Shown piece after piece: positions 1 to 7,778 of a stretch of 30,476 bases of DNA. Source of the stretch: Synergistaceae bacterium. GTDB taxonomy: Bacteria > Synergistota > Synergistia > Synergistales > Aminobacteriaceae. Numbering within the stretch: position 1 is the stretch's first letter; every line of letters starts with the position of its first letter. The translations under genes and the position numbers were made by a program. Location: contig JAFPWQ010000031.1 of assembly GCA_017394925.1 (NCBI GenBank), forward strand, positions 1 through 30,476. Direction: 5' to 3'. The notes beneath the pieces are model-generated. The model saw only the letters and a program-made list of their open reading frames with translations. It did no database searches and had not been told where the DNA came from.

Positions 1-281
1 ACGCTGTTAATGCCTTTAGCCTTAGCGCGTTCGGCGATAGCTTTGCCGATTACTTTAGCGGCTTCAACGTTGCAGTGTCCTTTGAGTTCAGGCTGAAGAG
101 TCTTGTCGAGGGTTGACGCTGAAACGAGCGTATGCCCTTTTTCGTCATCAATGACCTGAACGTATATATTCTTCAGGCTTCTGAACACACAAAGGCGGGG
201 TCTCTCTGCTGTACCCGAAAGAGTACGGCGGAGTCTCTCATGCCTTATTACGCGCATATCATTTCTGCTTTTCTTCTTCAT
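1..281 (-). CDS. rplR: 50S ribosomal protein L18 (5' part, runs off the window)
   Basis: L18 binds 5S rRNA and helps seat it in the central protuberance of the 50S subunit. The gene is cut by the window edge after 93 full codons, so the C-terminus is missing. Translation starts MKKKSRNDMRVIRHERLRR and continues with the family hallmarks SGTAERPRL, VFRS, IYVQVIDD and LVSASTLD. The ATG lies 6 nt past the rplF stop, with a GGGCGAAG stretch upstream as a weak ribosome binding site. It is the last visible gene of the superoperon, in the usual rplF-rplR order; rpsE would be expected next outside the window. Family assignment is secure. Confidence 0.95.
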   Translation of the reverse strand, partial: MKKKSRNDMRVIRHERLRRTLSGTAERPRLCVFRSLKNIYVQVIDDEKGHTLVSASTLDKTLQPELKGHCNVEAAKVIGKAIAERAKAKGINS

Positions 282-287
282 CTTATA

Positions 288-827
288 TTACTTCGCCCCA
301 GTCTTACCGGCTTTGCGGATAATGTACTCATTCTCAAACTTGATACCCTTTCCGTGATAAGGCTCCGGCGGTCTGAATTCTTTTATCAGGGCACATGTCT
401 GCCCAACAAGCTCCTTATCGATTCCCCGTACGTGAAACTTAATCGGGTTCTCTACAACTATCTCTATGCCTTCGGGAGGCGTGAACTCTATCGGGTGAGA
501 ATAGCCGAGATTCATCACGAGCTTCTTGCCCTGTAACGCTGCTCTCCAGCCTACTCCGACTATTTCCATTGTCTTTGAGAATCCAGATGTTACTCCCGTT
601 ACCATGTTGGCAATTAATGCTCTCGTCATTCCGTGCCACGCTCTTGTCTGCTTCTCTTCGTTAGTGCGTGAGACTTTGACCTGTGAGCCTTCAATATTAA
701 CATTAATTCCAGGCATTAACTTTGCGTGAAGTTCACCCTTAGGGCCTTTTACTACTATGTCATTGCCTTTAAGCTCAACGCTCGCTCCCTTTACGATCTC
801 TACTGCTTTGCGTCCAATACGAGACAT
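288..827 (-). CDS. rplF: 50S ribosomal protein L6
   Basis: L6 sits at the base of the factor-binding stalk of the 50S subunit, near the sarcin-ricin loop. The 179-aa product has the normal length. It begins MSRIGRKAVEIVKGASVEL and shows the conserved GPKGEL, the central MTRALIANMVTGVTSGF block and the C-terminal RPPEPYHGKGIKF signature with a lysine-rich tail. GGAGGAG lies about 10 nt before the ATG, and the rpsH stop is 16 nt upstream, so the gene is translated inside the operon. No anomaly is seen. Confidence 0.98.
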   Translation of the reverse strand: MSRIGRKAVEIVKGASVELKGNDIVVKGPKGELHAKLMPGINVNIEGSQVKVSRTNEEKQTRAWHGMTRALIANMVTGVTSGFSKTMEIVGVGWRAALQGKKLVMNLGYSHPIEFTPPEGIEIVVENPIKFHVRGIDKELVGQTCALIKEFRPPEPYHGKGIKFENEYIIRKAGKTGAK

Positions 828-843
828 GATTTATTCTCTCCTC

Positions 844-1248
844 CTACCAGACATAGCAGAGGACTTCTCCGCCTAAACCAAGTTTATTAGCTTCTGCGCT
901 TGTCTTCAAACCCTTTGACGTTGAGAGAATCGCGAGACCTAATCCGCCCATTACGACGGGTAATTTGTCGCGGCCTACATAGATTCTGCGTCCGGGCTTG
1001 CTGATTCTGCGAAGTCCCTGAATAACACGCTCACGATGTGAACCATATGAAAGATAAATACGAATCTCTGCATAAGGTTTATCGGGATCGGTTATCATTC
1101 TGAAATTCTTTATATAGCCCTCATCTTTAAGAATTCTTGCAAGGGCTAATTTCATTTTGCTCGAAGGTACATCAACGCTCTCTGAATAAATCATATTGGC
1201 ATTGCGTATCCTTGTGAGCATATCTGCAACAGGGTCATTTACGTACAA
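844..1248 (-). CDS. rpsH: 30S ribosomal protein S8 (TTG start)
   Basis: S8 binds helix 21 of 16S rRNA early in 30S assembly; in E. coli it also represses the spc operon by binding a mimic in the rplE message. The 134-aa protein has the N-terminal DPVADMLTRIRNA motif and the C-terminal S-T-S-K-G-L and GGEVLCYVW ends typical of the family. The start codon is TTG (Met-Tyr-Val-Asn-Asp-Pro), preceded by GGGGGT at about 9 nt; no in-frame ATG fits the conserved N-terminus. Whether autogenous control exists here cannot be judged by eye. Confidence 0.97.
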   Translation of the reverse strand: MYVNDPVADMLTRIRNANMIYSESVDVPSSKMKLALARILKDEGYIKNFRMITDPDKPYAEIRIYLSYGSHRERVIQGLRRISKPGRRIYVGRDKLPVVMGGLGLAILSTSKGLKTSAEANKLGLGGEVLCYVW

Positions 1249-1261
1249 CTTTATTTACCCC

Positions 1262-1447
1262 CTACCAGCTCGATTTAACAACGCCGGGGAATACTCCCTC
1301 ACGTGCCATCTTTCTGAAGCAGCAACGGCACATATCGAACATTCTGATATAGCCGTGAATCCTTCCGCATAACGGGCATCTGTTATGTTTTCTTGTGCTG
1401 AATTTCGGGGTGAGTGTTGCTTTATATCTCATTGCTTTTCTTGCCAT
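1262..1447 (-). CDS. rpsN: 30S ribosomal protein S14, zinc-binding (type Z)
   Basis: S14 is a late-assembling protein of the 30S head that contacts 16S rRNA near S3 and S10. At 61 aa this is the short zinc form: Cys24-Pro-Leu-Cys27 and Cys40-Arg-Cys-Cys43 make the expected four-cysteine site. The longer zinc-independent form (about 100 aa), used by many bacteria under zinc starvation, is not in this window. It lies between rplE and rpsH as usual. The ATG follows a GGGGGTG stretch, and spacing to neighbours is 9-13 nt. Confidence 0.97.
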   Translation of the reverse strand: MARKAMRYKATLTPKFSTRKHNRCPLCGRIHGYIRMFDMCRCCFRKMAREGVFPGVVKSSW

Positions 1448-1456
1448 TTGCTTTAA

Positions 1457-2020
1457 TTACACCCCCTGATTACTTGTCCTGAATGGCATTCCGAGTCCCT
1501 TTAACAGTGCAAATGCTTCTTCATCACTATGTGCTGTCGTTACGATTGAGACATTCATACCTCTGGATCTGATTACTTTGTCATAGCTTATCTCAGGGAA
1601 AATTAACTGCTCGCGTAATCCCAGATTATAATTTCCGCGACCGTCGAATCCCTTTCTTGATACTCCCTGAAAATCTTTGATTCCCGGAAGTGCAAGCGAT
1701 ATAAGCCTGTCAAGAAACTCCCACATCTTTGCACCCCTGAGCGTTACTGCACAGGCAACAGGCATGTTCTGACGCACTTTGAATCCTGCGATTGATTTCT
1801 TTGCGCGCTTTAACAACGGCTGCTGTCCTGTAATTGCTCTGAGTTCATTAATTGCCGCATCCATGAATTTAATATCGAGCTTTGCATCTCCAACACCAAT
1901 ATTGACGACTATTTTCTCGATTTTTGGAAGCTGCATAACGTTTTTATACCCGAACTCACGCATTAAAGCATGGGTAACTTCGCTTTTATATTTCTCAAGC
2001 ATTCTCGTTGTCATTGCCAT
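1457..2020 (-). CDS. rplE: 50S ribosomal protein L5
   Basis: L5 forms the 5S ribonucleoprotein with L18 and touches P-site tRNA and the S13 bridge. The 187-aa product matches the family length. Visible signatures are PKIEKIVVNIGVGDA near residue 32, ITGQQPLLKRAKKSIAGFK, the VTLRGAKMWEFLDRL segment, and the C-terminal SIVTTAHSDEEAFALL with the FP/PFR end. GGAGG lies 11 nt before the ATG. The rplX stop ends 3 nt upstream of the start, so the two are probably translationally coupled. Confidence 0.98.
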   Translation of the reverse strand: MAMTTRMLEKYKSEVTHALMREFGYKNVMQLPKIEKIVVNIGVGDAKLDIKFMDAAINELRAITGQQPLLKRAKKSIAGFKVRQNMPVACAVTLRGAKMWEFLDRLISLALPGIKDFQGVSRKGFDGRGNYNLGLREQLIFPEISYDKVIRSRGMNVSIVTTAHSDEEAFALLKGLGMPFRTSNQGV

Positions 2021-2023
2021 AGC

Positions 2024-2353
2024 TTAAAGTCCTCCGCGATCAATAATTTCTCCGCACTTCTTGCACACGCGGACTTTCTTCCCGTTCTCAAGGAATGATG
2101 CGCCGACTCTCGTAGCCTTTCCGCACTGAGGACACACTAACATGGCCTTGCTTGCGTAAATCGGAGCTTCCTGCTTGATTATGCCTGACTGAGGATTATT
2201 CTGCGTGGGTCTTACATGACGTGAGACCATATTAACGCCTTCGACAACAATTAAATCTCTCTCAGGGATACGGCGGATAATCTTGCCTTCTTTGCCTTTA
2301 TCCTTGCCCGTGATAACTTTCACGCGGTCATTCTTCTTTAATCTTACTGACAT
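2024..2353 (-). CDS. rplX: 50S ribosomal protein L24, zinc-ribbon form
   Basis: L24 starts 50S assembly by binding the 5' end of 23S rRNA and ends near the exit of the peptide tunnel. The N-terminal KOW motif (DRVKVITGKDKGKEGKI, residues 9-25) is clear. In the C-terminal half Cys74-x2-Cys77 and Cys97-x2-Cys100 form a four-cysteine site as in the zinc-containing forms of several deep bacterial lineages. AGGAG is 9 nt from the ATG. With S14 this makes two zinc-type ribosomal proteins in the same operon. Confidence 0.97.
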   Translation of the reverse strand: MSVRLKKNDRVKVITGKDKGKEGKIIRRIPERDLIVVEGVNMVSRHVRPTQNNPQSGIIKQEAPIYASKAMLVCPQCGKATRVGASFLENGKKVRVCKKCGEIIDRGGL

Positions 2354-2365
2354 GATTTAATTCTC

Positions 2366-2734
2366 CTATACGACTTCAGGAGCCAGCGATAATATTCGCA
2401 TGTACTTCTTCGCTCTCAGTTCACGTCCGACAGGCCCGAATATACGAGTTCCGCGAGGCTCACCGTTCGCATCAATCAGAACAGCAGCGTTGTCATCGAA
2501 TCTCACATACGTACCATCACGGCGGCGTACTTCCTTCTTTGTTCTCACGATAACGGCCTTCACTACACTGCCCTTAGGAATGTTGCTGTTGGGGATCGCT
2601 TCACGCACTGACGCAACGATGACATCACCGATTGTGCCGTAACGCCTCTTGCTGCCTCCCATAACCTGAATGCAGAATAATTTTCTCGCTCCTGAATTAT
2701 CAGCGACGTTCAAGACTGTAGTTAGCTGAATCAT
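2366..2734 (-). CDS. rplN: 50S ribosomal protein L14
   Basis: L14 lies at the subunit interface, forms bridges to 16S rRNA, and is the docking site of the silencing factor RsfS. The 122-aa protein is full length and begins with the family signature MIQLTTVLNVADNSGAR; GPVGRELR and the C-terminal KIMRILSLAPEVV-like end follow. Its ATG directly abuts the rpsQ stop (TAA then ATG), so reinitiation or coupling is likely. AGGAG and GAGG sequences lie within the end of rpsQ. Confidence 0.98.
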   Translation of the reverse strand: MIQLTTVLNVADNSGARKLFCIQVMGGSKRRYGTIGDVIVASVREAIPNSNIPKGSVVKAVIVRTKKEVRRRDGTYVRFDDNAAVLIDANGEPRGTRIFGPVGRELRAKKYMRILSLAPEVV

Positions 2735-3031
2735 TTACTCCTGAACCTCCTCTGATACTTTATCAAGTGTCTCATCCGTTCCGAACACCGGCGCACGTCT
2801 CGTTACTTCAAGCAATTCCCAGCGTTTAGTCTTGCTTAGGGGTCTTGTCTCACGAATGCGTACTTCGTCTCCCATACGGCATGTGTTCTCTGCGTCATGA
2901 GCCACGTATTTTTTTGCGCGCTTGATTCTCTTTCCATATAACGGATGTTCGGCCATTCGCTCAACACGGACTATTATCGTCTTGTCCATCTTGTTGCTTA
3001 CGACTATTCCCGTTCGTACTTTACTCGGCAT
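2735..3031 (-). CDS. rpsQ: 30S ribosomal protein S17
   Basis: S17 is a primary binder of the 5' domain of 16S rRNA. I chose the ATG at 3031, giving 98 aa starting MPSKVRTGIVVSNKMDKT, because AGGAAG lies about 7 nt upstream. A TTG seven codons further up (3052) is possible but lies deeper inside rpmC and lacks a good site. Core OB-fold motifs are KTIIVRVER, HPLYGK and GDEVRIRETRPLSKTKRW. A 20-residue acidic extension follows the usual C-terminus. The start overlaps the end of rpmC by 11 nt. Confidence 0.95.
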   Translation of the reverse strand: MPSKVRTGIVVSNKMDKTIIVRVERMAEHPLYGKRIKRAKKYVAHDAENTCRMGDEVRIRETRPLSKTKRWELLEVTRRAPVFGTDETLDKVSEEVQE

Positions 3032-3248
3032 TGTCTGCTTCCTTTTCTGCAACTGCCTTCTCAGTCGCTATCGTTAAGAGCCTCGCAATTGTCTTCTTGA
3101 CTTCACGGATACGGCTCGTGTTCTTCAAATGCCCGACAGCATTCTGAAAACGCAGATTGAATAATTCTGTCTTGTATTCCTTAATCTTTCCGGCTAACTC
3201 TTCGCCAGTAAGCTCTCTGAGTTTTTCCGGCTTCACGCTCGCGTCCAT
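3021..3248 (-). CDS. rpmC: 50S ribosomal protein L29
   Basis: L29 sits by the polypeptide exit and, with L23, helps dock trigger factor and SRP. I place the start at the ATG at 3248 (MDASVKPEKLREL), 75 aa, because GGAGGGAG lies about 11 nt upstream; the in-frame GTG at 3260 is too close to that site. The LFNLRFQNAVGHLKNTSRIREVKKTIARL block is diagnostic. The protein has a slightly longer acidic tail than usual. The rplP stop is 4 nt upstream and rpsQ overlaps the 3' end, so it is tightly coupled. Confidence 0.93.
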   Translation of the reverse strand: MDASVKPEKLRELTGEELAGKIKEYKTELFNLRFQNAVGHLKNTSRIREVKKTIARLLTIATEKAVAEKEADNAE

Positions 3249-3252
3249 CAGG

Positions 3253-3669
3253 CTAATCACTCCCTCCGCTGCGTACCATGCGAACCTTCACGGGCAGTTT
3301 ATGGCTTGCTGTTCTGAAGGCTTCCTGTGCGAGATCTTCACTTATACCAGAGAACTCGAACAGTACACGGCCTCTCTTAACGGCGGCTACCCAGAATTCC
3401 GGTGCACCTTTTCCTTTTCCCATTCGTGTTTCAAGCGGCTTCTTCGTATATGGCCTGTCCGGGAATACGCGTATCCAGATTTTTCCGCCCTTCTTCATTT
3501 TACGTGAAATCGCTACACGGGTTGCCTCAATCTGTCTTGCTGTGAGCCATACATTTTCGAGTGCCTGTATACCGTAATCACCGAATGATACTGTCGTACC
3601 GCCCTTTGAGATTCCTCTTAACGGGGATCTGTGAGACTTGCGGAATTTTACTCGGCTTGGCATTAACAT
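3253..3669 (-). CDS. rplP: 50S ribosomal protein L16
   Basis: L16 helps position A-site tRNA and is needed late in 50S maturation. The 138-aa product starts MLMPSRVKFRKSHRS and carries G-F/Y-G-I-Q-A, the arginine-rich RVFPDRPYTKKPLETRMGKGKG segment and the conserved PEFWVAAVKRGRVLFE. It starts 6 nt after the rpsC stop, with a GGGGG stretch upstream; an internal ATG two codons later is an alternative start. Length and motifs are normal. Confidence 0.98.
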   Translation of the reverse strand: MLMPSRVKFRKSHRSPLRGISKGGTTVSFGDYGIQALENVWLTARQIEATRVAISRKMKKGGKIWIRVFPDRPYTKKPLETRMGKGKGAPEFWVAAVKRGRVLFEFSGISEDLAQEAFRTASHKLPVKVRMVRSGGSD

Positions 3670-3675
3670 GATGAA

Positions 3676-4362
3676 CTATGCCCCCTTATTAGCTGCTCTG
3701 TTACGTGCAGTACGTGCAGGTGCCTGAGCTTTTTTCTCGTTCTCGCGGTCTCTGTATATCCAGACCTTGCAGCCGATTACACCGTACATCGTGATTGCCT
3801 CTGCAAATCCGTAATCAATATCAGCCCTTATCGTTGAAAGCGGCAATTGTCCCTCATTGTACCATTCTGTACGTGCGATTTCCGCTCCGCCAAGACGACC
3901 TGCAACCTGTGCTTTGATTCCCTTTACGCCTGCTTTGGTCGCTCTGAATATTGCCTGCTTCATTGCGCGTCTGAATGATACTCTGCGTTCAAGTGAGCTT
4001 GCGATTCCTTCTGCCACGAGCTGGGCTTCGACATCAGGATTATTTATCTCGTGGACGTTTACCATGACTTTACCGCCGGTTATCGTCTGAAGTTCATTCT
4101 TGATGTTCTGAATCTCATTGCCGCCCTTGCCGATCACAACGCCCGGCCTCGCAGTGAAGATCGTGAATCTTACGACAGGACCAACACGCTCAATGTCTAT
4201 ACGGGAAATGCCTGCGCCTTCCCATTTCTTCATTATGTACTTACGCAGCTTTATATCTTCGTGTAACTTCTTTGCGTAATTCTTTTTGTCGGCATACCAT
4301 CTCGCCTGCCACTCGCTTGACACTCCGAGACGATAACCTACTGGGTGAACTTTCTGTCCCAT
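3676..4362 (-). CDS. rpsC: 30S ribosomal protein S3
   Basis: S3 lines the mRNA entry tunnel and contributes to the helicase function of the 30S subunit. The ATG at 4362 gives 228 aa beginning MGQKVHPVGYRLGV, the family start, with AGGAGG 11 nt upstream; a longer reading starting at 4401 runs into rplV and has no support. The KH domain shows the VVIGKGGNEI motif, and the C-terminal domain shows KAQVAGRLGGAEIARTEW and the G-C-K-V-W-I segment. A basic Ala/Arg tail ends the protein. Confidence 0.97.
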   Translation of the reverse strand: MGQKVHPVGYRLGVSSEWQARWYADKKNYAKKLHEDIKLRKYIMKKWEGAGISRIDIERVGPVVRFTIFTARPGVVIGKGGNEIQNIKNELQTITGGKVMVNVHEINNPDVEAQLVAEGIASSLERRVSFRRAMKQAIFRATKAGVKGIKAQVAGRLGGAEIARTEWYNEGQLPLSTIRADIDYGFAEAITMYGVIGCKVWIYRDRENEKKAQAPARTARNRAANKGA

Positions 4363-4378
4363 TCTGAAATATATCCTC

Positions 4379-4726
4379 CTACTGACGTTCGCCGAGAGCA
4401 ATCACTACATGCGATGTCTTATGCACATAAGGATGAGCACGTCCCATCGATACGGGTCTGAATCTCTTCATCATAGGCCCCTGATTCGCATATGCCTCAT
4501 GAACATATAACTTGTCTAAGTCCATGCCGTAATTATGCTCTGCGTTCGCCATTGCACTGTTCAGCACCTTGAGAATAATACGTGCTGCTTTCTTGTCGCT
4601 GAATTTTAATATCACTACGGCGTTCTCTGCACTCTTTCCGCGTATAAGCTCTAACACCTGACGGACTTTATACGGGGAAATTCTTGCGTTCTTCGTCATA
4701 GCTTTTGCTGTCTTAATCTCTGCCAT
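4379..4726 (-). CDS. rplV: 50S ribosomal protein L22
   Basis: L22 has a long beta hairpin that lines the nascent peptide tunnel and is a site of macrolide resistance changes. The 115-aa protein shows KNARISPYKVRQVLELIRGK at the N-terminus and the hairpin and C-terminal signature RFRPVSMGRAHPYVHKTSH. No deletion is seen in the hairpin tip region (G-P-M-M-K-R-F-R-P). GGGAG lies about 7 nt upstream of the ATG, and the rpsS stop is 10 nt away. Confidence 0.98.
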   Translation of the reverse strand: MAEIKTAKAMTKNARISPYKVRQVLELIRGKSAENAVVILKFSDKKAARIILKVLNSAMANAEHNYGMDLDKLYVHEAYANQGPMMKRFRPVSMGRAHPYVHKTSHVVIALGERQ

Positions 4727-4736
4727 GCCTTACTCC

Positions 4737-5006
4737 CTACTTCTTTTTGTCCTGTCCTGCGTGATGTCCGAACTTCCTCGTCGGTGCAAACTCGCCCAGC
4801 TTATGACCTACCATATTTTCACTGATATACACAGGCAGGTGCATACGTCCGTTATGTACGGCTATCGTGTGTCCAATCATCTGAGGAACTACAGTTGAAC
4901 GTCTCGACCATGTTTTTATCACATGCTTATTGCCTGAAACATTCATGTCCTCAATTCTGTCAAGAAGCCTCTGTTCAACAAAAGGCCCTTTCTTTGTCGA
5001 GCGCAT
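4737..5006 (-). CDS. rpsS: 30S ribosomal protein S19
   Basis: S19 sits in the 30S head with S13 and contacts the decoding-site side of A-site tRNA. The 89-aa protein is full length: MRSTKKGPFVEQRLLDRI, then TWSRRSTVVPQMIGHTIAVHNG and the KLGEFAPTRKFGHH signature followed by a lysine tail. AGGAG lies 11 nt from the ATG. Gene order rplB-rpsS-rplV is the canonical S10 order. Confidence 0.98.
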   Translation of the reverse strand: MRSTKKGPFVEQRLLDRIEDMNVSGNKHVIKTWSRRSTVVPQMIGHTIAVHNGRMHLPVYISENMVGHKLGEFAPTRKFGHHAGQDKKK

Positions 5007-5022
5007 TTATTCTTCAGCTCCT

Positions 5023-5850
5023 TTATTTATCATAACGTCTGCGGACTATCAGCTTATCTGACGGTTTGCGCTTACGTGTCTTGTAACCCTTCGCAGGTGT
5101 TCCCCAAGGCGATACAGGGTGCTTGTTACTCTTGCTCTTGCCTTCACCGCCGCCCATCGGGTGATCTACGGGGTTCATTACCATTCCTCTGACTGACGGC
5201 CTGCGACCCTTCCAGCGTGTTTTGCCTGCCTTGCCCAGCGAAATGTTATCGTAGTCCTCATTGCCGACCTGCCCGACTGTGGCCATGCACTCAAGAAGTA
5301 TGAGCCTTAATTCACCGCTCGGCATTCTGATATATGCATACTTGCCCTCTTTGGACATTAACTGTGCACTCGTTCCAGCTGAACGTACAAGTTTTGCACC
5401 GCATCCGGGCTGTAACTCGATGTTGTGAATGACCGTACCGACAGGAATATCCTTCAGCTTTAACGCGTTGCCGGGAGTTATATCGCTCTCAGGCCCTGAG
5501 TAAATCACATCGCCTACGTTTAATCCTTTGGGAAGAATGATGTATCTCTTCTCGCCGTCAACATAATGAATCAATGCGATTCTTGCGTTCCTGTTGGGAT
5601 CATACTCAACCGTCGCTACCTTGCCGGGTATGCCGAGTTTCTCACGCTTGAAATCTATTATCCTGTATGCGCGTCTGTGTCCCCCTCCGATATGGCGCAT
5701 GGTGATACGGCCCGTGTTATTCCTGCCTCCATGCTTGCGGAGCTGAACTACTAATGAACGCTCTGGTTTATCTGCCGTAATGTCATCGCGGCTCTGTATC
5801 GTCATATGACGGCGGCCCGGTGTATACGACTTAAACTGTTTAATTGACAT
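5023..5850 (-). CDS. rplB: 50S ribosomal protein L2
   Basis: L2 is a primary 23S rRNA binder near the peptidyl transferase centre and is required for subunit association. The 275-aa product has the usual length. Motifs are YTPGRRHMT near the start, GGGHRRAYRIIDFKR, the SH3-like middle part, and the C-terminal VRGMVMNPVDHPMGGGEGK with its conserved Asp-His-Pro, then KHPVSPWGTPAKGYKTRK. AGGAG lies upstream of the ATG in the 20-nt gap after rplW. Confidence 0.98.
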   Translation of the reverse strand: MSIKQFKSYTPGRRHMTIQSRDDITADKPERSLVVQLRKHGGRNNTGRITMRHIGGGHRRAYRIIDFKREKLGIPGKVATVEYDPNRNARIALIHYVDGEKRYIILPKGLNVGDVIYSGPESDITPGNALKLKDIPVGTVIHNIELQPGCGAKLVRSAGTSAQLMSKEGKYAYIRMPSGELRLILLECMATVGQVGNEDYDNISLGKAGKTRWKGRRPSVRGMVMNPVDHPMGGGEGKSKSNKHPVSPWGTPAKGYKTRKRKPSDKLIVRRRYDK

Positions 5851-5870
5851 GTTGATTTATTTCTCCTGTG

Positions 5871-6167
5871 TTAAATCGAAGCTCCCTCGAAGAACTCTAT
5901 ACGCTGATCCGGCTTTAACGATACAATTGCTTTCTTCCATGAACGCGTATATCCCTTCGATGCTCCTCTGCGGCGTAATTTGCCCTTAACGTTGATCGTG
6001 TTCACTCCGGCGACTTTCACATTGAATACTTCTTCGACTGCCTGACGAATCTGAATCTTGTTCGCGCTCTTGTGAACTTCAAACGTGTATTTATTCAATG
6101 CCATTAATGAACTTGATTTCTCCGTAATAATCGGGCGGATAATAATATCATGAGCAGTTAAATTCAT
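5871..6167 (-). CDS. rplW: 50S ribosomal protein L23
   Basis: L23 lies at the tunnel exit and is the main docking site for trigger factor and SRP. The 98-aa protein contains IIIRPIITEKSSSLMALNKYTFEVHKSANKIQI-like family sequence, AVEEVFNVKVAGVNT, and the KAIVSLKPDQRIEFFEG end. Its ATG overlaps the rplD stop in an ATGA arrangement, which implies translational coupling with L4. Confidence 0.98.
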   Translation of the reverse strand: MNLTAHDIIIRPIITEKSSSLMALNKYTFEVHKSANKIQIRQAVEEVFNVKVAGVNTINVKGKLRRRGASKGYTRSWKKAIVSLKPDQRIEFFEGASI

Positions 6168-6790
6168 TTTGAATATACCTCCTCAATTTTCGCTACAACT
6201 TCAGGAGTTACGATCAGGTTCTTCGCGTTCAGAATGTCATATACGTTTATGCTCGCAACGTTAATGCACTTTGCACCGGGTAAATTCCTTACTGACCTCG
6301 TTACGTTCAGTCCGTTATTGTGATAGATGACAAGAGTCTTCTCTGCACCCAAAGCATTGAAAAGATTCTTGATTGCCTTAGTCGAAGGCTTCTCGATTGC
6401 GTCAAAGCCCTTCACAACAGACATAAGATCTTCACGGACTTTATCAGAGAGTACGCTCCTTAATGCAAGACGCATAACCTTCTTATTGACTTTCTGGTGA
6501 TAGTCTCTTGGGTGCGGACCATGTGCTACACCGCCGTGTACCCAGATAGGCGAACGTGTACTTCCCTGACGTGCGCGGCCTGTATGCTTCTGTCTCCAGG
6601 GCTTTTTGCCGCCGCCTGACACATCTCCGCGTGTCTTGGTGCTTGCTGTTCCCTGACGGCAGTTCGCTAAATGCGCAACTACTACCTGATGTATTGCCGG
6701 CATGTGTACAGGAACATCAAAAATTTCTGCACTCACTTCCATTTCACCGGCACGTTCTCCTGTGAACTCATATACTTTTACTGATGGCAT
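6164..6790 (-). CDS. rplD: 50S ribosomal protein L4
   Basis: L4 reaches into the peptide tunnel with a long loop; in E. coli it is also the autogenous repressor of the S10 operon. The 208-aa protein has the loop signature RGDVSGGGKKPWRQKHTGRARQGS and the WVHGGVAHGPHPRDY segment, then the C-terminal Rossmann-like domain with LVIYHNNGL. AGGAGGG is present upstream of the ATG. No S10-type attenuator leader is evident here, since rpsJ follows tuf by only 16 nt. Confidence 0.97.
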   Translation of the reverse strand: MPSVKVYEFTGERAGEMEVSAEIFDVPVHMPAIHQVVVAHLANCRQGTASTKTRGDVSGGGKKPWRQKHTGRARQGSTRSPIWVHGGVAHGPHPRDYHQKVNKKVMRLALRSVLSDKVREDLMSVVKGFDAIEKPSTKAIKNLFNALGAEKTLVIYHNNGLNVTRSVRNLPGAKCINVASINVYDILNAKNLIVTPEVVAKIEEVYSK

Positions 6791-6808
6791 AATATCTTCT
6801 TTCCCTCC

Positions 6809-7435
6809 TTAGGCTTTCTTGCAGAGGGCTAGCAGACTGTTCTTTGCACCAGGTACTGCGCCTTTTACCAGAATCAAATTATTCTCAAGGTCAACGGCCA
6901 TAACAGTCAAATTCTTCACGGTTACTTTGTCGCTTCCCATGTGTCCGGGCATCCTCTTGCCGGGAAATACGCGGCCGGGATACGAAATTGCACCGCTTGA
7001 TCCTCCGTGTCTGTGCTCTACCGATGTACCATGACTGAACTGCTGACCTCCGAAGTGATGACGTTTCATTACTCCTGCGAAGCCCTTTCCTTTGGAGATA
7101 CCTTTGACGTTAATCTTCTCTCCTGCTTCAAACAAGTCGGCTTTTATTTCCTGTCCTACTTCATAGCCCTTCACGTCATCAAGCCTGAATTCCCGAAGTG
7201 TTTTCTTTGGTTCAAGATTCAATTTCTCGAACATTACCTTCTGCGGTTTGGACAGCTTATGTGCCTTCACAGCACCAAAGCCGAGAAGAACGGCGGAATA
7301 CCCGTTCTGTTCAGGGGTACGCACTGCAATCACCGAACACGGCCCCGCAAGGACGACCGTAACAGGTACGGCCAGACCTTCGGAGTCGTATATCTGTGTC
7401 ATGCCGAGCTTCTTCCCCAGAATCCCAATTGGCAT
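6809..7435 (-). CDS. rplC: 50S ribosomal protein L3
   Basis: L3 is an early assembly protein whose extension approaches the peptidyl transferase centre. The 208-aa protein begins MPIGILGKKLGMTQIYD and has the central KGISKGKGFAGVMKRHHFGG block and GRVFPGKRMPGHMG. The glutamine in GGQQFSHG, the region methylated by PrmB in E. coli, is kept. AAGGAG lies 11 nt before the ATG. Typical in length and context. Confidence 0.98.
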   Translation of the reverse strand: MPIGILGKKLGMTQIYDSEGLAVPVTVVLAGPCSVIAVRTPEQNGYSAVLLGFGAVKAHKLSKPQKVMFEKLNLEPKKTLREFRLDDVKGYEVGQEIKADLFEAGEKINVKGISKGKGFAGVMKRHHFGGQQFSHGTSVEHRHGGSSGAISYPGRVFPGKRMPGHMGSDKVTVKNLTVMAVDLENNLILVKGAVPGAKNSLLALCKKA

Positions 7436-7456
7436 ATCTACTTTTTCTCCTTACGA

Positions 7457-7762
7457 CTAAAATTTAATCTGTATGTCTACACCTGACGCAAGATTTAACT
7501 GCATCAGAGCATCCATCGTCTTCTGTGTCGGGTCAATAATATCAATCAGCCTCTTGTGCGTGCGCATCTCGAACTGCTCGCGTGCATCCTTGTCCTTATG
7601 CGGTGATTTCAGGATCGTTATTCTCCCCACTTCAGTAGGAAGCGGAATAGGCCCTGAAACTCTTGCGCCGGTGGACTGGGCTGTCTCTGCTATCTGAGCC
7701 GCTGAAATGTCAAGCACTCTGTGATCGAATGACTTTAATCTTATGCGGATTTTGCGTGCCAT
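7457..7762 (-). CDS. rpsJ: 30S ribosomal protein S10
   Basis: S10 belongs to the 30S head and doubles as NusE, which joins NusB in antitermination and links NusG to the ribosome. The 101-aa sequence is canonical: KIRIRLKSFDHRVLD, then GPIPLPTEVGRITILKSPHKDKDAREQFEMRTHKRLIDI. It is directly joined to tuf (16 nt gap), so the str and S10 blocks form one transcription unit here. Confidence 0.98.
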   Translation of the reverse strand: MARKIRIRLKSFDHRVLDISAAQIAETAQSTGARVSGPIPLPTEVGRITILKSPHKDKDAREQFEMRTHKRLIDIIDPTQKTMDALMQLNLASGVDIQIKF

Positions 7763-7778
7763 GATTACCTGCCCGACT

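Noticed and set aside
3032..3052. TTG start of rpsQ at 3052
   Set aside because: It lacks a ribosome binding site and extends the overlap with rpmC; the ATG at 3031 has AGGAAG at a good distance.
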